NCBI RefSeq assembly: GCF_001404985.1
Contig: NZ_JRLF01000012.1
Span: 372,001-436,000 of the forward strand
DNA length: 64,000 nucleotides
Direction of reading: 5' to 3'
Source of the DNA: Flavobacterium aquidurense
GTDB lineage: Bacteria > Bacteroidota > Bacteroidia > Flavobacteriales > Flavobacteriaceae
Shown here piece after piece: positions 34,802 through 44,494 of this stretch. Every line of letters begins with the position of its first letter. Within the stretch, counting starts at the first letter, position 1. Made by a program: the position numbers and the translations under genes. The notes under the pieces are model-generated. The model worked only from the letters and a program-made list of their open reading frames with translations, had not been told where the DNA came from and made no database searches.

Positions 34802-35329
34802 TTATTTGATGATTCCCGCACAGGCAACTCTTCCGCCTGCATTTCCGGTAGGCTGGGTTGTAAAATCATCAGTTCCCTGATGCACAATTAAACCTTTTCC
34901 AAGAACATCTTTATTGGTGTCTCCACAACCAATACACCATTCGTCAGTTGTTAGTGTAATAGTTCCGTTACCTTTTGCATCAGCGGTAAAGTTTCCAATA
35001 TCACCTTTATGATATTCTGCAACACCCCATTTTCCATGCTTTTTAAAAGTAGGATTCCAGTGTCCTCCGGCTGAACTTCCGTCTGCAGAGCTGCAATCTG
35101 CTTTTTCGTGAATGTGAATCGCGTGTACTCCCGGTTCTAAACCAGTCATTTTTGCAACAAACGTTACTTTACCATTTTTCTCTGTAAAAGTAGCAGTTCC
35201 GGCAACTGTACTATTGCTTTTAGGCTCTAAGGCAACAGTAAGTGTTTTGGCATCATTTGATTTTGTATTGGTCTTACAGCCAACAATTAAGGCTGTAATT
35301 ATAGCGAAAGAAACGATTATTTTTTTCAT
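34802..35329 (-). CDS. sodC: Cu/Zn superoxide dismutase-family lipoprotein
   Basis: 175 residues with a lipobox (ITALIVGCK, Cys18), so envelope-anchored. The SodC pattern of metal ligands is clear: HAIHIHEKADCSS (His-x-His), GGHWNPTFKKHG (His), LIVHQGTDDF (His), with the disulfide Cys in DCSS and GGRVACAGII. The family dismutes superoxide in the periplasm. Length and ligand order agree with flavobacterial superoxide dismutase family proteins. Monocistronic. Confidence 0.93.
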   Translation of the reverse strand: MKKIIVSFAIITALIVGCKTNTKSNDAKTLTVALEPKSNSTVAGTATFTEKNGKVTFVAKMTGLEPGVHAIHIHEKADCSSADGSSAGGHWNPTFKKHGKWGVAEYHKGDIGNFTADAKGNGTITLTTDEWCIGCGDTNKDVLGKGLIVHQGTDDFTTQPTGNAGGRVACAGIIK

Positions 35330-35539
35330 ATGAAAGGCTTTTAAATTAAAGATTAAGTAAATTTAACATAAAATTCCGACATTGATTTGCCTTAAGAGTT
35401 AAAAAAATCTAAAACTATTGCTTGTAATTTAATGCTGTTTTAAGGAGACAACAAATTATTATTGCGTAATTTCGTATTGCCTCGAATTGAAAATTTCAAG
35501 AAATCAGTGTGATTATTTTTTAATTTAATTTATAAAATT

Positions 35540-35974
35540 ATGATAAAGAATGTTTTGATTTTAGTTTTTTCAGGAATTGTCTTGCTATCGTGCAATGCTT
35601 CTAAGACTCCAAAAAATGATTCTGTTTCGCAACTCGAAGGAAGCTGGGAGCTTAATTACATAACCGGACCGCGAATAACTTTTGATGGTTTGTATCCAAA
35701 TAAAAAGCCAATCCTAAATTTTAATGTAAAGGAAAATCAGGTTTCCGGAAACAACAGCTGTAATTCTTTTACAGGAAAATTAAAGGTAACCAATAATAAA
35801 ATTGATTTCACCCAACCTATGGCTGTTACCAGAATGATGTGTGTTGATGCGCAGGGCGAACAGGTTTTTATGGGCACTTTACAAAAAATAACTTCATTTG
35901 ATGTTACTGATGATGGAAAAACCTTGAATTTTATTTCAGGAGATATTGCGATGATGCGATTTACTAAAAAATAA
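35540..35974 (+). CDS. META-domain lipoprotein (HslJ-like)
   Basis: 144 residues with a lipobox ending in LLSCN (about residue 18). The META domain is recognisable from LEGSWELNYI, QVSGNNSCNSFTGKLKV and the late MMCVDAQGEQVFMGTLQKITSFDV segment. META/HslJ proteins are small envelope proteins linked to stress or antibiotic tolerance. Followed after 33 nt by a DUF4251 gene on the same strand, so probably an operon. Confidence 0.85.
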   Translation: MIKNVLILVFSGIVLLSCNASKTPKNDSVSQLEGSWELNYITGPRITFDGLYPNKKPILNFNVKENQVSGNNSCNSFTGKLKVTNNKIDFTQPMAVTRMMCVDAQGEQVFMGTLQKITSFDVTDDGKTLNFISGDIAMMRFTKK

Positions 35975-36007
35975 AAGTACTTTTTAGTTCTGCTAAATAT
36001 TTGTTTT

Positions 36008-36529
36008 ATGAAAACTAAACGATCCATTTTATTGATAGTGTTATTATGCTTTTTAAGTTTCGGCGTTTTTGCACAGGAAAAAACAAAGAAAGAATTAAAA
36101 GCAGAAAGAGATTTGCAGCAACAAAAAGAAATTGAAACTCTGATTGATTCTAAGAAGTTTGATTTTGAAGCACAAAAAGCTAATCCGCAAGGAGGAAGGC
36201 TTATTTTTCTGGATTATAATACTTATTTTCTAAAGTTTAATACTGAAAAGACAACCTGCGATTTACCCTTTTTTGGACGAGGTTTTAATGTACCATATGG
36301 TGGCGATGGCGGAATAAAATTTGAAGGAAAACCTGAAAATATAAAAATTGAAAAAAATAAAAAAAATTATATTATAAGAGCTACTGTCAGAGGCAAAGAC
36401 GATTCGTATGATTTAATGTTTTCTGTCTTTTTTAATGGCGGGGCGACACTTTCTGTAAATAGCAATAACAGAGGGCCAATTTCTTATGATGGAGAAATCA
36501 GAGCTACTAAGACTAAAGAAATTAAATAA
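36008..36529 (+). CDS. DUF4251-domain secreted protein
   Basis: 173 residues, signal peptide MKTKRSILLIVLLCFLSFGVF cut near FAQ. The charged helix KKELKAERDLQQQKEIETLIDSKKFDFEAQKANPQGG and the following beta segment are typical of the Bacteroidota DUF4251 family (function unknown). It is downstream of the META lipoprotein with a 33-nt gap. Confidence 0.82.
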   Translation: MKTKRSILLIVLLCFLSFGVFAQEKTKKELKAERDLQQQKEIETLIDSKKFDFEAQKANPQGGRLIFLDYNTYFLKFNTEKTTCDLPFFGRGFNVPYGGDGGIKFEGKPENIKIEKNKKNYIIRATVRGKDDSYDLMFSVFFNGGATLSVNSNNRGPISYDGEIRATKTKEIK

Positions 36530-36691
36530 TAGCTTTAGTTTGTCTCTAAAAAGTTTTCTTTAGGACGAAACAATTATGGATGAAATTAAGATTGTATTAA
36601 ACTGGTAAATTTTAGGATAAAAAGTTTTTTTGTTTTATTATTAAGTGTAGGAATGTTTTTATATTAACGATTTTAATGTGTTAAAAATCAG

Positions 36692-36699
36692 TATATTTG
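36692..36699 (+). promoter_or_regulatory. Promoter -7 box of the interrupted secreted-protein gene
   Basis: TATATTTG about 43 nt before the ATG at 36742; no clean -33 TTTG at the usual spacing. Confidence 0.4.
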
Positions 36700-36741
36700 A
36701 TAGTGCGTGAATTTTTAAAAAACAAATTAAAATTTATTACT

Positions 36742-37227
36742 ATGAAAAAATTAAGTTTAATTCTTGTTATGGCGATTGCCTCGTTTTCATCTTATGCTCA
36801 ATCTTCATTTAAAGAAGATGTTGAGGTACTGCAAAGTGTTTATGGTAAATCAAAAAGCGATCTTGTAAAATAATATATGAATTTGTCTGATACTCAAAAT
36901 GCTGCTTTTACAAAAGTTTACGATAATTACGAAACAGAACGTAAAGCTTTAGGTCAGGCAAAATTTCAACTAATTAATGATTATGCTGCAAATTATGCGA
37001 CCCTTACAGATGCCAAAGCGGATGAGTTGGCAAAAGGAACTCTTAAAAATCACCTGGGGTATGAAAAATTATACTCTAAGACTTATGGACAAGCTAAAAA
37101 GGCTGTTGGCGCCATAAATGCTGCAAAATTTCTTCAGTTAGAAGTTTATTTACAAACGGTTATTCGCGCTGAAATTTTAGAATCTATTCCTTTTATAGGA
37201 GAATTGGATAAATCAAAATTGCAATAG
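36742..37227 (+). pseudogene. Secreted protein gene with an in-frame premature stop
   Basis: The reading frame from ATG 36742 gives a signal peptide (MKKLSLILVMAIASFSSYAQ) and 23 more residues, then TAA at 36871-36873. The same frame continues without further stops to 37227 (TAT, ATG AAT TTG...), adding 117 residues with a consistent helical, Lys/Ala-rich composition (YETERKALGQAKFQLINDYA). The ORF beginning at 36877 alone would lack any export signal. So the gene was 161 residues long and one substitution (for example GAA, CAA or AAA to TAA) has split it. A promoter box upstream and a strong terminator downstream are intact. It could be a recent null allele, a sequencing error, or a readthrough site. 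Confidence 0.8.
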
Positions 37228-37241
37228 TTTTCTTTATAAAT

Positions 37242-37280
37242 AAAAAACGGCAGTTATAATTTTATAACTGCCGTTTTTTT
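37242..37280. terminator. Bidirectional intrinsic terminator
   Basis: AAAAAACGGCAGTTATAA - TTT - TATAACTGCCGTTTTTTT between convergent genes. Confidence 0.9.
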
Positions 37281-37297
37281 CTGTGTTCAAACCTGAT

Positions 37298-38392
37298 TTA
37301 TTTGGCTGTTTTTACTTCATAAATTGCACTTACCATTCCGTCATGCGGACTATCTAAAGTAAGTTCCCAGAACATAATACCTCCTAATTTCTTGGATTTT
37401 ACATATTCAGTTTTTTCTTTTATCGATTTTATATCGTCAGATGTTGCAAAGGTTTTTGATGCTGCATTGTACCAATATGGAGCTTTTGCCTTATTATCCC
37501 AAAAATATTTCCAGCCATTAGCTTCAGTGTAAGTTGAAGCAAAGTTTTTAAAATCGACACCTTGAATGTGTTCACCAGGCTGATAAAGGCCATTATTTAT
37601 ATTTTCTACATTTTTCCAGGTTCTGGAATAAAAAGCGCCTCCAATAATTAATTTTTCGGCAGGAACTCCTTGTTTTATTAAGTAAGTTACGGCTCTGTCT
37701 GTAGATTCTTCTTTTGGGTTGGTGCTATACAAAGGCGTATGATGTCCGGTAACTTTAGAATATCCATTTACTAAATCGTAGCTCATGATATTGATACGGT
37801 TTACCAATGGTGCTACGGTTTTCCAGTCTATAGATTCATCCAGATATTTCTGAAATCCACCGGCTGCAAAACTCAATTCATATTTTTTACCTAACGTAGA
37901 ACGTAAAATTTTAATTAATTCTGTAAAGTTAGGTTTATCTACAGCTTGGTATAAATGTCCTGGCAGTCCCTCAATTGCCGGATATTCCCAATCTAAATCT
38001 AAACCATCAACTTTAAAATAGTTGCTCACTTCTTTTACTGATTTGGCAAAAGTCAATCTTCCTTCAGCAGTAGAAAATGCAGCAGAACAAGGCTCACAAC
38101 CTCCCCAGCCACCAAGTGAAAGAATAATTTTAAGTTGTGGATTTTTTGCTTTTAAAGAGACCAGGTACTTAATTGTAGTGGAATCCTTAGGAGAATCAAC
38201 GCTTAGTTTGCCATCTTTAAGATGACAAAAGCTAAAAATTATTTGATTCAGCTTGTTTACTTCGTATTCGTTAATTAGTTTATCATCGCCTGTGTAGTAA
38301 GCAATGATATCAAATTTCTTATTTTTCTGAGCAAAAATATTTGTAGATATCAGGCAAAGAAATAAAAGAGCAATTAGGTTAATTTGTTTCAT
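37298..38392 (-). CDS. Secreted GH18 chitinase
   Basis: 364 residues with a signal peptide (MKQINLIALLFLCLISTNIFA). The catalytic GH18 motif DxxDxDxE is present as VDGLDLDWEYP (about 129-139), with the preceding strand motif KIILSLGGWGG (SxGG). It hydrolyses chitin or related beta-1,4-GlcNAc polymers, typical of chitin-feeding flavobacteria. No carbohydrate-binding module or type IX secretion C-terminal domain is visible, so it probably stays periplasmic. Monocistronic. Confidence 0.93.
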   Translation of the reverse strand: MKQINLIALLFLCLISTNIFAQKNKKFDIIAYYTGDDKLINEYEVNKLNQIIFSFCHLKDGKLSVDSPKDSTTIKYLVSLKAKNPQLKIILSLGGWGGCEPCSAAFSTAEGRLTFAKSVKEVSNYFKVDGLDLDWEYPAIEGLPGHLYQAVDKPNFTELIKILRSTLGKKYELSFAAGGFQKYLDESIDWKTVAPLVNRINIMSYDLVNGYSKVTGHHTPLYSTNPKEESTDRAVTYLIKQGVPAEKLIIGGAFYSRTWKNVENINNGLYQPGEHIQGVDFKNFASTYTEANGWKYFWDNKAKAPYWYNAASKTFATSDDIKSIKEKTEYVKSKKLGGIMFWELTLDSPHDGMVSAIYEVKTAK

Positions 38393-38519
38393 TTTATATT
38401 TTTTGAAGTTTTAGAACGCTAAATATAAAACATTAGATTATAAATTTTGCTATTGATATTGTACCAGAAATGCAATTTTAATAAAGATTTGTGAAATGAT
38501 CTCGAAACGTAATGTAGAT

Positions 38520-38566
38520 ACGCACAGCAGTACGTCTTCTCGTTACGTAGACACACTGCTGTGCGT
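38520..38566. repeat. Interspersed hairpin repeat (GCACAGCAGTGC family)
   Basis: ACGCACAGCAGT (38520-38531) pairs with ACTGCTGTGCGT (38555-38566). Related shorter hairpins (AGACGCAC-AGCA-GTGCGTCT type) occur at 46391-46419, 50680-50704 and 52504-52532, so it is a dispersed family. It lies in the gap between the chitinase and fadE genes. Confidence 0.7.
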
Positions 38567-38603
38567 CTCTAGAATAATATCGTGAAAAATAAAAATAAAA
38601 AAA

Positions 38604-38637
38604 TAAACCCGCACTGTTTCGGATTAGTGCGGGTTTA
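38604..38637 (-). terminator. Intrinsic terminator of the fad operon
   Basis: TAAACCCGCACT - GTTTCGGATT - AGTGCGGGTTTA. It follows the last gene of the leftward beta-oxidation operon (stop at 38669). Confidence 0.75.
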
Positions 38638-38668
38638 AACAAATTAAAAGCTAAAAACTATTTTTGTA

Positions 38669-40474
38669 TTAGAAGCAGTATTCGTTTTCTGCAACTAATT
38701 TTGATGTAATAACCTCTCTTAAAGCTACAACATTTGGATTGTTTGTATATTTTGTAAAACGTTTTAATCCCATTAACATCATACGTTGCTCGTCACCTTC
38801 AGCAAAAGAAATAATTCCTTCTTTTCCTCTTGAGTTTACGATATCTACCGCTTTGTATAAGTATAATTTTGCCATGGCAATTTGTTCTTGTACTTTAGCT
38901 TCATCTTGATTTTTAGCTAATTTTTCAGTTCTAAGAATAGTACTTTCAGCCATGTAAATTTCGATTAAGATATCAGAAGCAGCCATTAATAACTGTTGGT
39001 GAGAATCTAAATCCGGTCCGTATTTTTGAACAGCGCTACCAGCAACCATTAAGAAAACTTTCTTAAGATTAGCGATAATTCCTTTTTCTTCAGCAAATAA
39101 TTCAGAGAAATCAGGAGTATCAAAAGATGGTATTCCCATTAATTCTTCCTGAACTTTCATTGCAGGTCCAAGTAAATCAACGTGACCTTTCATAGCTTTT
39201 TTGATCAACATACCTACAGAAAGCATTCTGTTGATTTCGTTTGTTCCTTCGTAGATTCTAGCGATACGAGCATCTCTCCAGGCACTTTCCATTGGAGTGT
39301 CTTCAGAGAATCCCATTCCACCAAAAATCTGAATTCCTTCGTCAGCACAAGATTGTACGTCTTCAGAAACTGCAACTTTTAGGATAGAGCATTCGATAGC
39401 ATATTCTTCAACACCTTTTAATTCAGCTTCCTGATGCGTAGTTCCTTCAGCTTCACGAGCAGCGATTCTGTCTTCGATATCTTTTGCAGCACGGTAAGAA
39501 GCACTTTCTCCGGCGTATGCATTAGTTGCCATTTCAGCTAATTTAGAACGAATTGCTCCAAAAGATGAAATTGCAGTATTGAACTGAATTCTTTCGTTAG
39601 CATATTTTACTGCATTTGTAGTAACTCTACGTTGAGCATCTAAACAAGCAGCTGCCAATTTAATACGGCCAACGTTCAAAGCATTCATTGCAATTTTGAA
39701 ACCGTTTCCTCTTTCTGACAACATGTTTTCAACAGGAACTTTAGTCTCGTTGAAGAAAACCTGACGCGTAGATGAAGCACGGATTCCTAATTTATGCTCT
39801 TCTTCATTCATAGAAATTCCGTTAGACGGATCGTTTTCTACGATGAAACCAGTAATGTTTTTGTCATCTCCAATACGAGCAAAAACGATGAAAACGCTAC
39901 AGAAACCTGCATTCGAAATCCACATTTTTTGTCCTGTAATAGAGTAGTGTGTTCCATCTTCAGATAAAACTGCTTTAGTTTTTCCTGAGTTAGCATCAGA
40001 TCCTGCTCCTGGTTCAGTTAAGCAATACGCTCCAAACCATTCTCCAGAAGCCAATTTAGGAACGTATTTTTTCTTTTGTTCTTCAGTACCATAAAGCGTA
40101 ATTGGCATAGTTCCAATACCTGTATGTGCACCAAAAGCAGTTGAGAACGATCCTGTAGCACCAGAAATGTAATCACAAACTAACATTGTAGATACGAATC
40201 CCATTCCTAATCCGCCGTATTCTTCAGGAACCGCAACTCCAAGAAGTCCAAGTTCACCAGCTTTACGCATAGATGATTCAGTATAAGCATAATCTTTTTT
40301 CTCAAAACGATCTTTATGTGCCCATAATTCTTTGTCAACGAACTCTTTTACAGAGTCACGCATCATTAACTGCTCTTCCGAAAAATCTTCTGGTGTAAAG
40401 ATATCTTCGCATTTTGTTTCTTTAACTAAAAACTGACCACCACGGGTTACGTTTTTTTCGATTGTATCTGCCAT
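38669..40474 (-). CDS. fadE: Acyl-CoA dehydrogenase (FadE-type)
   Basis: 601 residues from the ATG at 40472-40474; the upstream in-frame extension lies in a repeat. Flavoprotein that introduces the alpha,beta double bond in acyl-CoA. Family signatures are YCLTEPGAGSDANSGKTKA (about 156-174) and the C-terminal QIFGGMGFSEDTPMESAWRDARIARIYEGTNEI (about 398-430), with the catalytic Glu in the YEGTNEINR motif region. The length with an extra C-terminal domain (about 450-601) matches Bacillus FadE-like enzymes. It is the third structural gene of the fad operon. A palindromic repeat separates it from fadA. Confidence 0.93.
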   Translation of the reverse strand: MADTIEKNVTRGGQFLVKETKCEDIFTPEDFSEEQLMMRDSVKEFVDKELWAHKDRFEKKDYAYTESSMRKAGELGLLGVAVPEEYGGLGMGFVSTMLVCDYISGATGSFSTAFGAHTGIGTMPITLYGTEEQKKKYVPKLASGEWFGAYCLTEPGAGSDANSGKTKAVLSEDGTHYSITGQKMWISNAGFCSVFIVFARIGDDKNITGFIVENDPSNGISMNEEEHKLGIRASSTRQVFFNETKVPVENMLSERGNGFKIAMNALNVGRIKLAAACLDAQRRVTTNAVKYANERIQFNTAISSFGAIRSKLAEMATNAYAGESASYRAAKDIEDRIAAREAEGTTHQEAELKGVEEYAIECSILKVAVSEDVQSCADEGIQIFGGMGFSEDTPMESAWRDARIARIYEGTNEINRMLSVGMLIKKAMKGHVDLLGPAMKVQEELMGIPSFDTPDFSELFAEEKGIIANLKKVFLMVAGSAVQKYGPDLDSHQQLLMAASDILIEIYMAESTILRTEKLAKNQDEAKVQEQIAMAKLYLYKAVDIVNSRGKEGIISFAEGDEQRMMLMGLKRFTKYTNNPNVVALREVITSKLVAENEYCF

Positions 40475-40519
40475 TGCTTTTGTTTTTTGTATGTTTTTTT
40501 TATGATATAATTTCGTCAA

Positions 40520-40625
40520 TCTTGTCATTTCGACGAAGGAGAAATCTTCGTAAGTAGCTCCTCAACGATTGACAAACTTTGAGGATAATTGTCGCGGAGA
40601 TTCCTCGTTCCTCGGAATGACAAAC
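40520..40625. repeat. Interspersed palindromic repeat (GTCATTTCGAC/GAATGACAAA family)
   Basis: CTTGTCATTTCGACGAAGGA (from 40521) faces GATTCCTCGTTCCTCGGAATGACAAA-like sequence near 40599-40624; a partial third arm follows at 40658-40681. Other copies: 50741-50846, 52562-52662, 53438-53539. It lies within the fad operon between fadE and fadA. Confidence 0.75.
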
Positions 40626-40697
40626 TAAATGGTTACTTTGTGGAAATGCTAGTGTAATTCTTCGTTCCTCAGAATGACAAAAATTGTGTATACTTTT

Positions 40698-41879
40698 CTA
40701 CAATACCTCGTAAATCCCAGCACTTCCTTGCCCAGTTCCCACACACATAGAAACGATTCCGTATTTATTACCTCTGCGTTTCATCTCGTCGAATAACTGA
40801 ACCGAAAGTTTAGCACCAGTACAACCTAGAGGATGTCCTAAAGCGATCGCTCCACCGTTTACGTTTACGATTTCCGGGTTAATATTTAATTCGCGAGTTA
40901 CTGCTAAAGCTTGTGAAGCAAAAGCCTCGTTTAATTCAATTAACTCGATATCATTCAATGTTAATCCCGCTTGTTTCAAGGCTTTCGGAATTGCTTTTAC
41001 AGGACCAATACCCATGATTCTTGGTTCAACACCGGAAGAAGCAAAGTTTACCAGTCTGGCAATTGGCTCAAGGTTTAATTCTTTTACCATATCCTCGCTC
41101 ATGATTAAAACAAAAGCAGCACCATCACTCATTTGAGAAGAATTACCGGCAGTTACGCTTCCATCAGCAGCAAAAACAGGTCTTAAACCAGCCAAAGCAG
41201 CAACAGAAGTTCCGGCTCTTGGACCTTCGTCTTGTTTTACAACATAAGATTTAGTTTCTTTTTTACCATTTTCATTGATGAAAGTCTGCTCAACAGTAAT
41301 CGGAACGATTTGTTTGTCGAATTTTCCCTCAGCCTGAGCTTTCAGGGCTTTCATATGAGAATTGTAAGCAAACTCATCCTGATCTTCTCTTGAAATTTTA
41401 TATTGATTAGCAACCGCTTCCGCAGTTAAACCCATTCCCCAATAGTAATCTTCGTGACCTGCAGCAGCAACTTTATAATCCGGAGTTGGTTTGTAACCTC
41501 CCATTGGAATAAAACTCATACTTTCAGCTCCACCAGCGATGATACAATCTGCCATTCCTGATTGGATTTTAGCAGTCGCCATTCCGATAGTTTCTAATCC
41601 AGATGCGCAATAACGGTTAACTGTTACACCAGGAACATCTTCTACTTTTAATCCCATAAGAGAGATCAAACGTCCAACGTTAAGTCCTTGTTCAGCTTCC
41701 GGCATGGCATTTCCTACCATAACGTCATCAATACGTTTTTTGTCAAAATCAGGCAACTCATCCATCATAAACTGAATGGTTTCTGCAGCTAATTCATCAG
41801 GTCTTTTAAATCTAAAAACCCCTTTTGGTGCTTTTCCTACCGCAGTACGGTAAGCTTTTACTATATATGCTGTTTTCAT
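40698..41879 (-). CDS. fadA: Acetyl-CoA C-acyltransferase (thiolase)
   Basis: 393 residues, thiolytic cleavage of 3-ketoacyl-CoA, last step of beta-oxidation. The acyl-binding Cys is in VNRYCASGLETIGMA (about 88), the His in GGAIALGHPLGCTGAK (about 349) and the second catalytic Cys in MCVGTGQGSAGIYE (about 380). Degradative rather than biosynthetic thiolase is indicated by the fad operon around it. Encoded downstream of fadN with an 88-nt gap that contains a AGAGGCAAGA/TCTTGCTTCT inverted repeat. Confidence 0.96.
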   Translation of the reverse strand: MKTAYIVKAYRTAVGKAPKGVFRFKRPDELAAETIQFMMDELPDFDKKRIDDVMVGNAMPEAEQGLNVGRLISLMGLKVEDVPGVTVNRYCASGLETIGMATAKIQSGMADCIIAGGAESMSFIPMGGYKPTPDYKVAAAGHEDYYWGMGLTAEAVANQYKISREDQDEFAYNSHMKALKAQAEGKFDKQIVPITVEQTFINENGKKETKSYVVKQDEGPRAGTSVAALAGLRPVFAADGSVTAGNSSQMSDGAAFVLIMSEDMVKELNLEPIARLVNFASSGVEPRIMGIGPVKAIPKALKQAGLTLNDIELIELNEAFASQALAVTRELNINPEIVNVNGGAIALGHPLGCTGAKLSVQLFDEMKRRGNKYGIVSMCVGTGQGSAGIYEVL

Positions 41880-41967
41880 TTGTTTTTGTTTTTTAAGATT
41901 TCTTAGAAGAAAGAGGCAAGAGGCAAGATATTATAAAGTCTTGCTTCTTGTTTCTTGCATCTATTCT

Positions 41968-44358
41968 CTAATTGCGAAGTGGTTTTCCTTTAGTTAACAT
42001 ATATTGAATTCTCTCTAAAGTTTTACGTTCAGTACATAAACTCAAGAAAGCTTCACGTTCGATATCTAATAAATATTGTTCAGATACTAAAGTTGCTTCA
42101 GATAAATCACCACCAGCCATTACGTAAGCAAGTTTGTTAGCAATTTTCTTATCGTGCTCAGAAATGTATTTTCCAGCTTCCATTTGATCCGTTCCTACTA
42201 AGAACATTCCAAGAGCTTGTTTTCCTAATACTTTCACATCAGTTCTTCTGATCGGTTGTGTATAACCAGCTTCAGCCATTAACAAAGCATGTTTTTTAGC
42301 TTCAGCGATCTGACGATCTTTGTTTACCACAATAACATCTTTTCCATGTTGAAGAAGTCCTGTATCAAAAGCTTCATAACCAGAAGTCGAAACTTTTGCC
42401 ATTGCGATAGTTAAGAAATACTCCTGAAGAACGTTTAATTCCACATCGTTTTTGCGGAATAAATCTGAAGCTCTCAAAGCCATTTCTTTAGATCCACCAC
42501 CACCAGGAAGTACACCAACACCAAACTCAACTAATCCCATATAAGTTTCAGCAGCTGCAACCACTTTATCAGCATGTAAGCTCATTTCGCAACCACCACC
42601 AAAAGTCATTCCGTGAGGTGCTACAACAACTGGAATCGAAGAATAACGAACGCGCATCATCGTGTCCTGGAACATTTTGATCGCCATGTTCAACTCGTCG
42701 TATTCCTGCTCAACAGCCATCATGAAAATCATTCCGATATTAGCACCAACAGAGAAATTCGCTGCCTGATTACCAATAACTAAACCTTGATATTCTTTTT
42801 CAGATAAGTCGATTGCCTTATTGATAGCCTGAAGTACATCGCCACCAATTGTATTCATTTTAGATTGGAATTCTAGGTTCAAAATTCCATCTCCTAAATC
42901 CTGAATGATTGCACCACTATTACTCCAAACTTTTTTGCTTTCGCGAATGTTGTTTAGAATGATGAATGAATCTTGTCCAGGAACTTTAACTTGTGATTTT
43001 GTTGGAATGTTATAGAAATAAGTGGCTCCTTCTTTTACAGAATAGAAACTATCGCTTCCGGAAGCCAACATTTCAGTAACCCATGCAGCTGGTTCAAGAC
43101 CTTCTGCTTTCATGATTTCGATTCCGTTTGCAACACCAATAGCGTCCCAAATTTCGAATGGACCGTTTTCCCATCCAAAACCAGCTTTCATCGCATCATC
43201 AATTTTGAATAATTCGTCTGAGATTTCAGGAATTCTGTTTGACACATAAGCAAACATTCCGGCGAAACTCTTACGGTAGAATTCTCCCGCTTTGTCTTTT
43301 CCTTTCACTAAAACTTTAAAACGGTTGATAGGTTTATCGATCGTTTTAGTCAATTCAAGCGTAGCAAAATTTGCTTTTTTAGCAGCGCGGTATTCTAATG
43401 TATCTAAGTCTAAAGAAAGAATATCTTTATCTACTTTTTTATAAAAACCTTGACCTGTTTTGCTTCCTAACCAATTATTCTCCATCATTTTTGTGATGAA
43501 ATCAGGAAGTTTAAACAATTCGTGTTGTTCGTCGTTCGGGCAGTTTTCATAAATACCATTGGCAACGTGTACCAAAGTATCTAAACCAACAACGTCAACT
43601 GTACGGAAAGTAGCCGATTTTGGACGACCAATAACCGGACCAGTCAATTTATCAACTTCTTCAATTGTTAATCCCATTTCTTTTACCAAGTGGAATAAAC
43701 TTTGAATTCCGTAAATACCAATTCTGTTTCCAATAAACGCCGGAGTATCTTTAGCAACAACCGAAGTTTTTCCTAAAAATTTAGATCCGTATTCGTTTAA
43801 GAAATCCAATACTTCAGTAGAAGTTTTTGGACCAGGAATAATTTCAAATAACTTTAAGTAACGCGCAGGGTTAAAAAAGTGAGTTCCGCAGAAGTGTTGT
43901 TGAAAATCTTCGCTTCTTCCTTCGCTCATAAAATGAATTGGAATACCAGAAGTGTTTGAAGTAACCAAAGTTCCCGGCTTACGGAATTTCTCGATTTGCT
44001 CAAATACTAATTTTTTGATATCCAAACGTTCTACAACAACCTCGATAATCCAGTCTACATTGGCAATTTTTGCCATATCATCAGTAGTATTTCCAGTCGT
44101 AATTCTGTTAGCAAATTTCTGACTGTAAATAGGAGACGGTTTCGATTTTAATGAATTCGCCAAGTGCTCGTTTACCACACGGTTGCGAACAACTTTACTT
44201 TCAAGCGTTAATCCTTTTTTAGTTTCAGCTTCTGTCAATTCGCGTGGTACGATGTCAAGTAATAAAACTTCAACACCAATATTGGCAAAATGACAAGCTA
44301 TTCCTGAACCCATAATTCCGGATCCAATTACAGCAACTTTTTTAATTGTGCGTTTCAT
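41968..44358 (-). CDS. fadN: 3-hydroxyacyl-CoA dehydrogenase / enoyl-CoA hydratase fusion
   Basis: 796 residues. N-terminal NAD-binding Rossmann (AVIGSGIMGSGIACHFANIGVEV, about 8-30) and hydroxyacyl-CoA dehydrogenase domain come first, and a crotonase-type hydratase domain last (AVEQ..., MTFGGGCEMSLHADKVVAAAETYMGLVEFGVGVLPGGGGSKEM; about 570-640). Domain order (dehydrogenase first) and length equal Bacillus FadN, not the E. coli FadB order. It performs hydration and the second oxidation of beta-oxidation. First structural gene of the operon, with marR 136 nt upstream. Confidence 0.95.
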   Translation of the reverse strand: MKRTIKKVAVIGSGIMGSGIACHFANIGVEVLLLDIVPRELTEAETKKGLTLESKVVRNRVVNEHLANSLKSKPSPIYSQKFANRITTGNTTDDMAKIANVDWIIEVVVERLDIKKLVFEQIEKFRKPGTLVTSNTSGIPIHFMSEGRSEDFQQHFCGTHFFNPARYLKLFEIIPGPKTSTEVLDFLNEYGSKFLGKTSVVAKDTPAFIGNRIGIYGIQSLFHLVKEMGLTIEEVDKLTGPVIGRPKSATFRTVDVVGLDTLVHVANGIYENCPNDEQHELFKLPDFITKMMENNWLGSKTGQGFYKKVDKDILSLDLDTLEYRAAKKANFATLELTKTIDKPINRFKVLVKGKDKAGEFYRKSFAGMFAYVSNRIPEISDELFKIDDAMKAGFGWENGPFEIWDAIGVANGIEIMKAEGLEPAAWVTEMLASGSDSFYSVKEGATYFYNIPTKSQVKVPGQDSFIILNNIRESKKVWSNSGAIIQDLGDGILNLEFQSKMNTIGGDVLQAINKAIDLSEKEYQGLVIGNQAANFSVGANIGMIFMMAVEQEYDELNMAIKMFQDTMMRVRYSSIPVVVAPHGMTFGGGCEMSLHADKVVAAAETYMGLVEFGVGVLPGGGGSKEMALRASDLFRKNDVELNVLQEYFLTIAMAKVSTSGYEAFDTGLLQHGKDVIVVNKDRQIAEAKKHALLMAEAGYTQPIRRTDVKVLGKQALGMFLVGTDQMEAGKYISEHDKKIANKLAYVMAGGDLSEATLVSEQYLLDIEREAFLSLCTERKTLERIQYMLTKGKPLRN

Positions 44359-44494
44359 ATTTGTTAATTTTATTTCTATTGGTCAAATATGTTATCGCCT
44401 TTTTATTATTTGGAAAAAAAATTAATGTGGGCGATTTCATAAGTCGTTAATATTTGTTTTTGTTTGAATTTGAGGTTTCCTTGATTAAGTAAGG

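Noticed and set aside
36877..37227. Independent 116-residue gene starting at 36877
   Set aside because: It is in frame with the preceding signal-peptide segment, has no start signals of its own and is better read as the 3' part of one interrupted gene.
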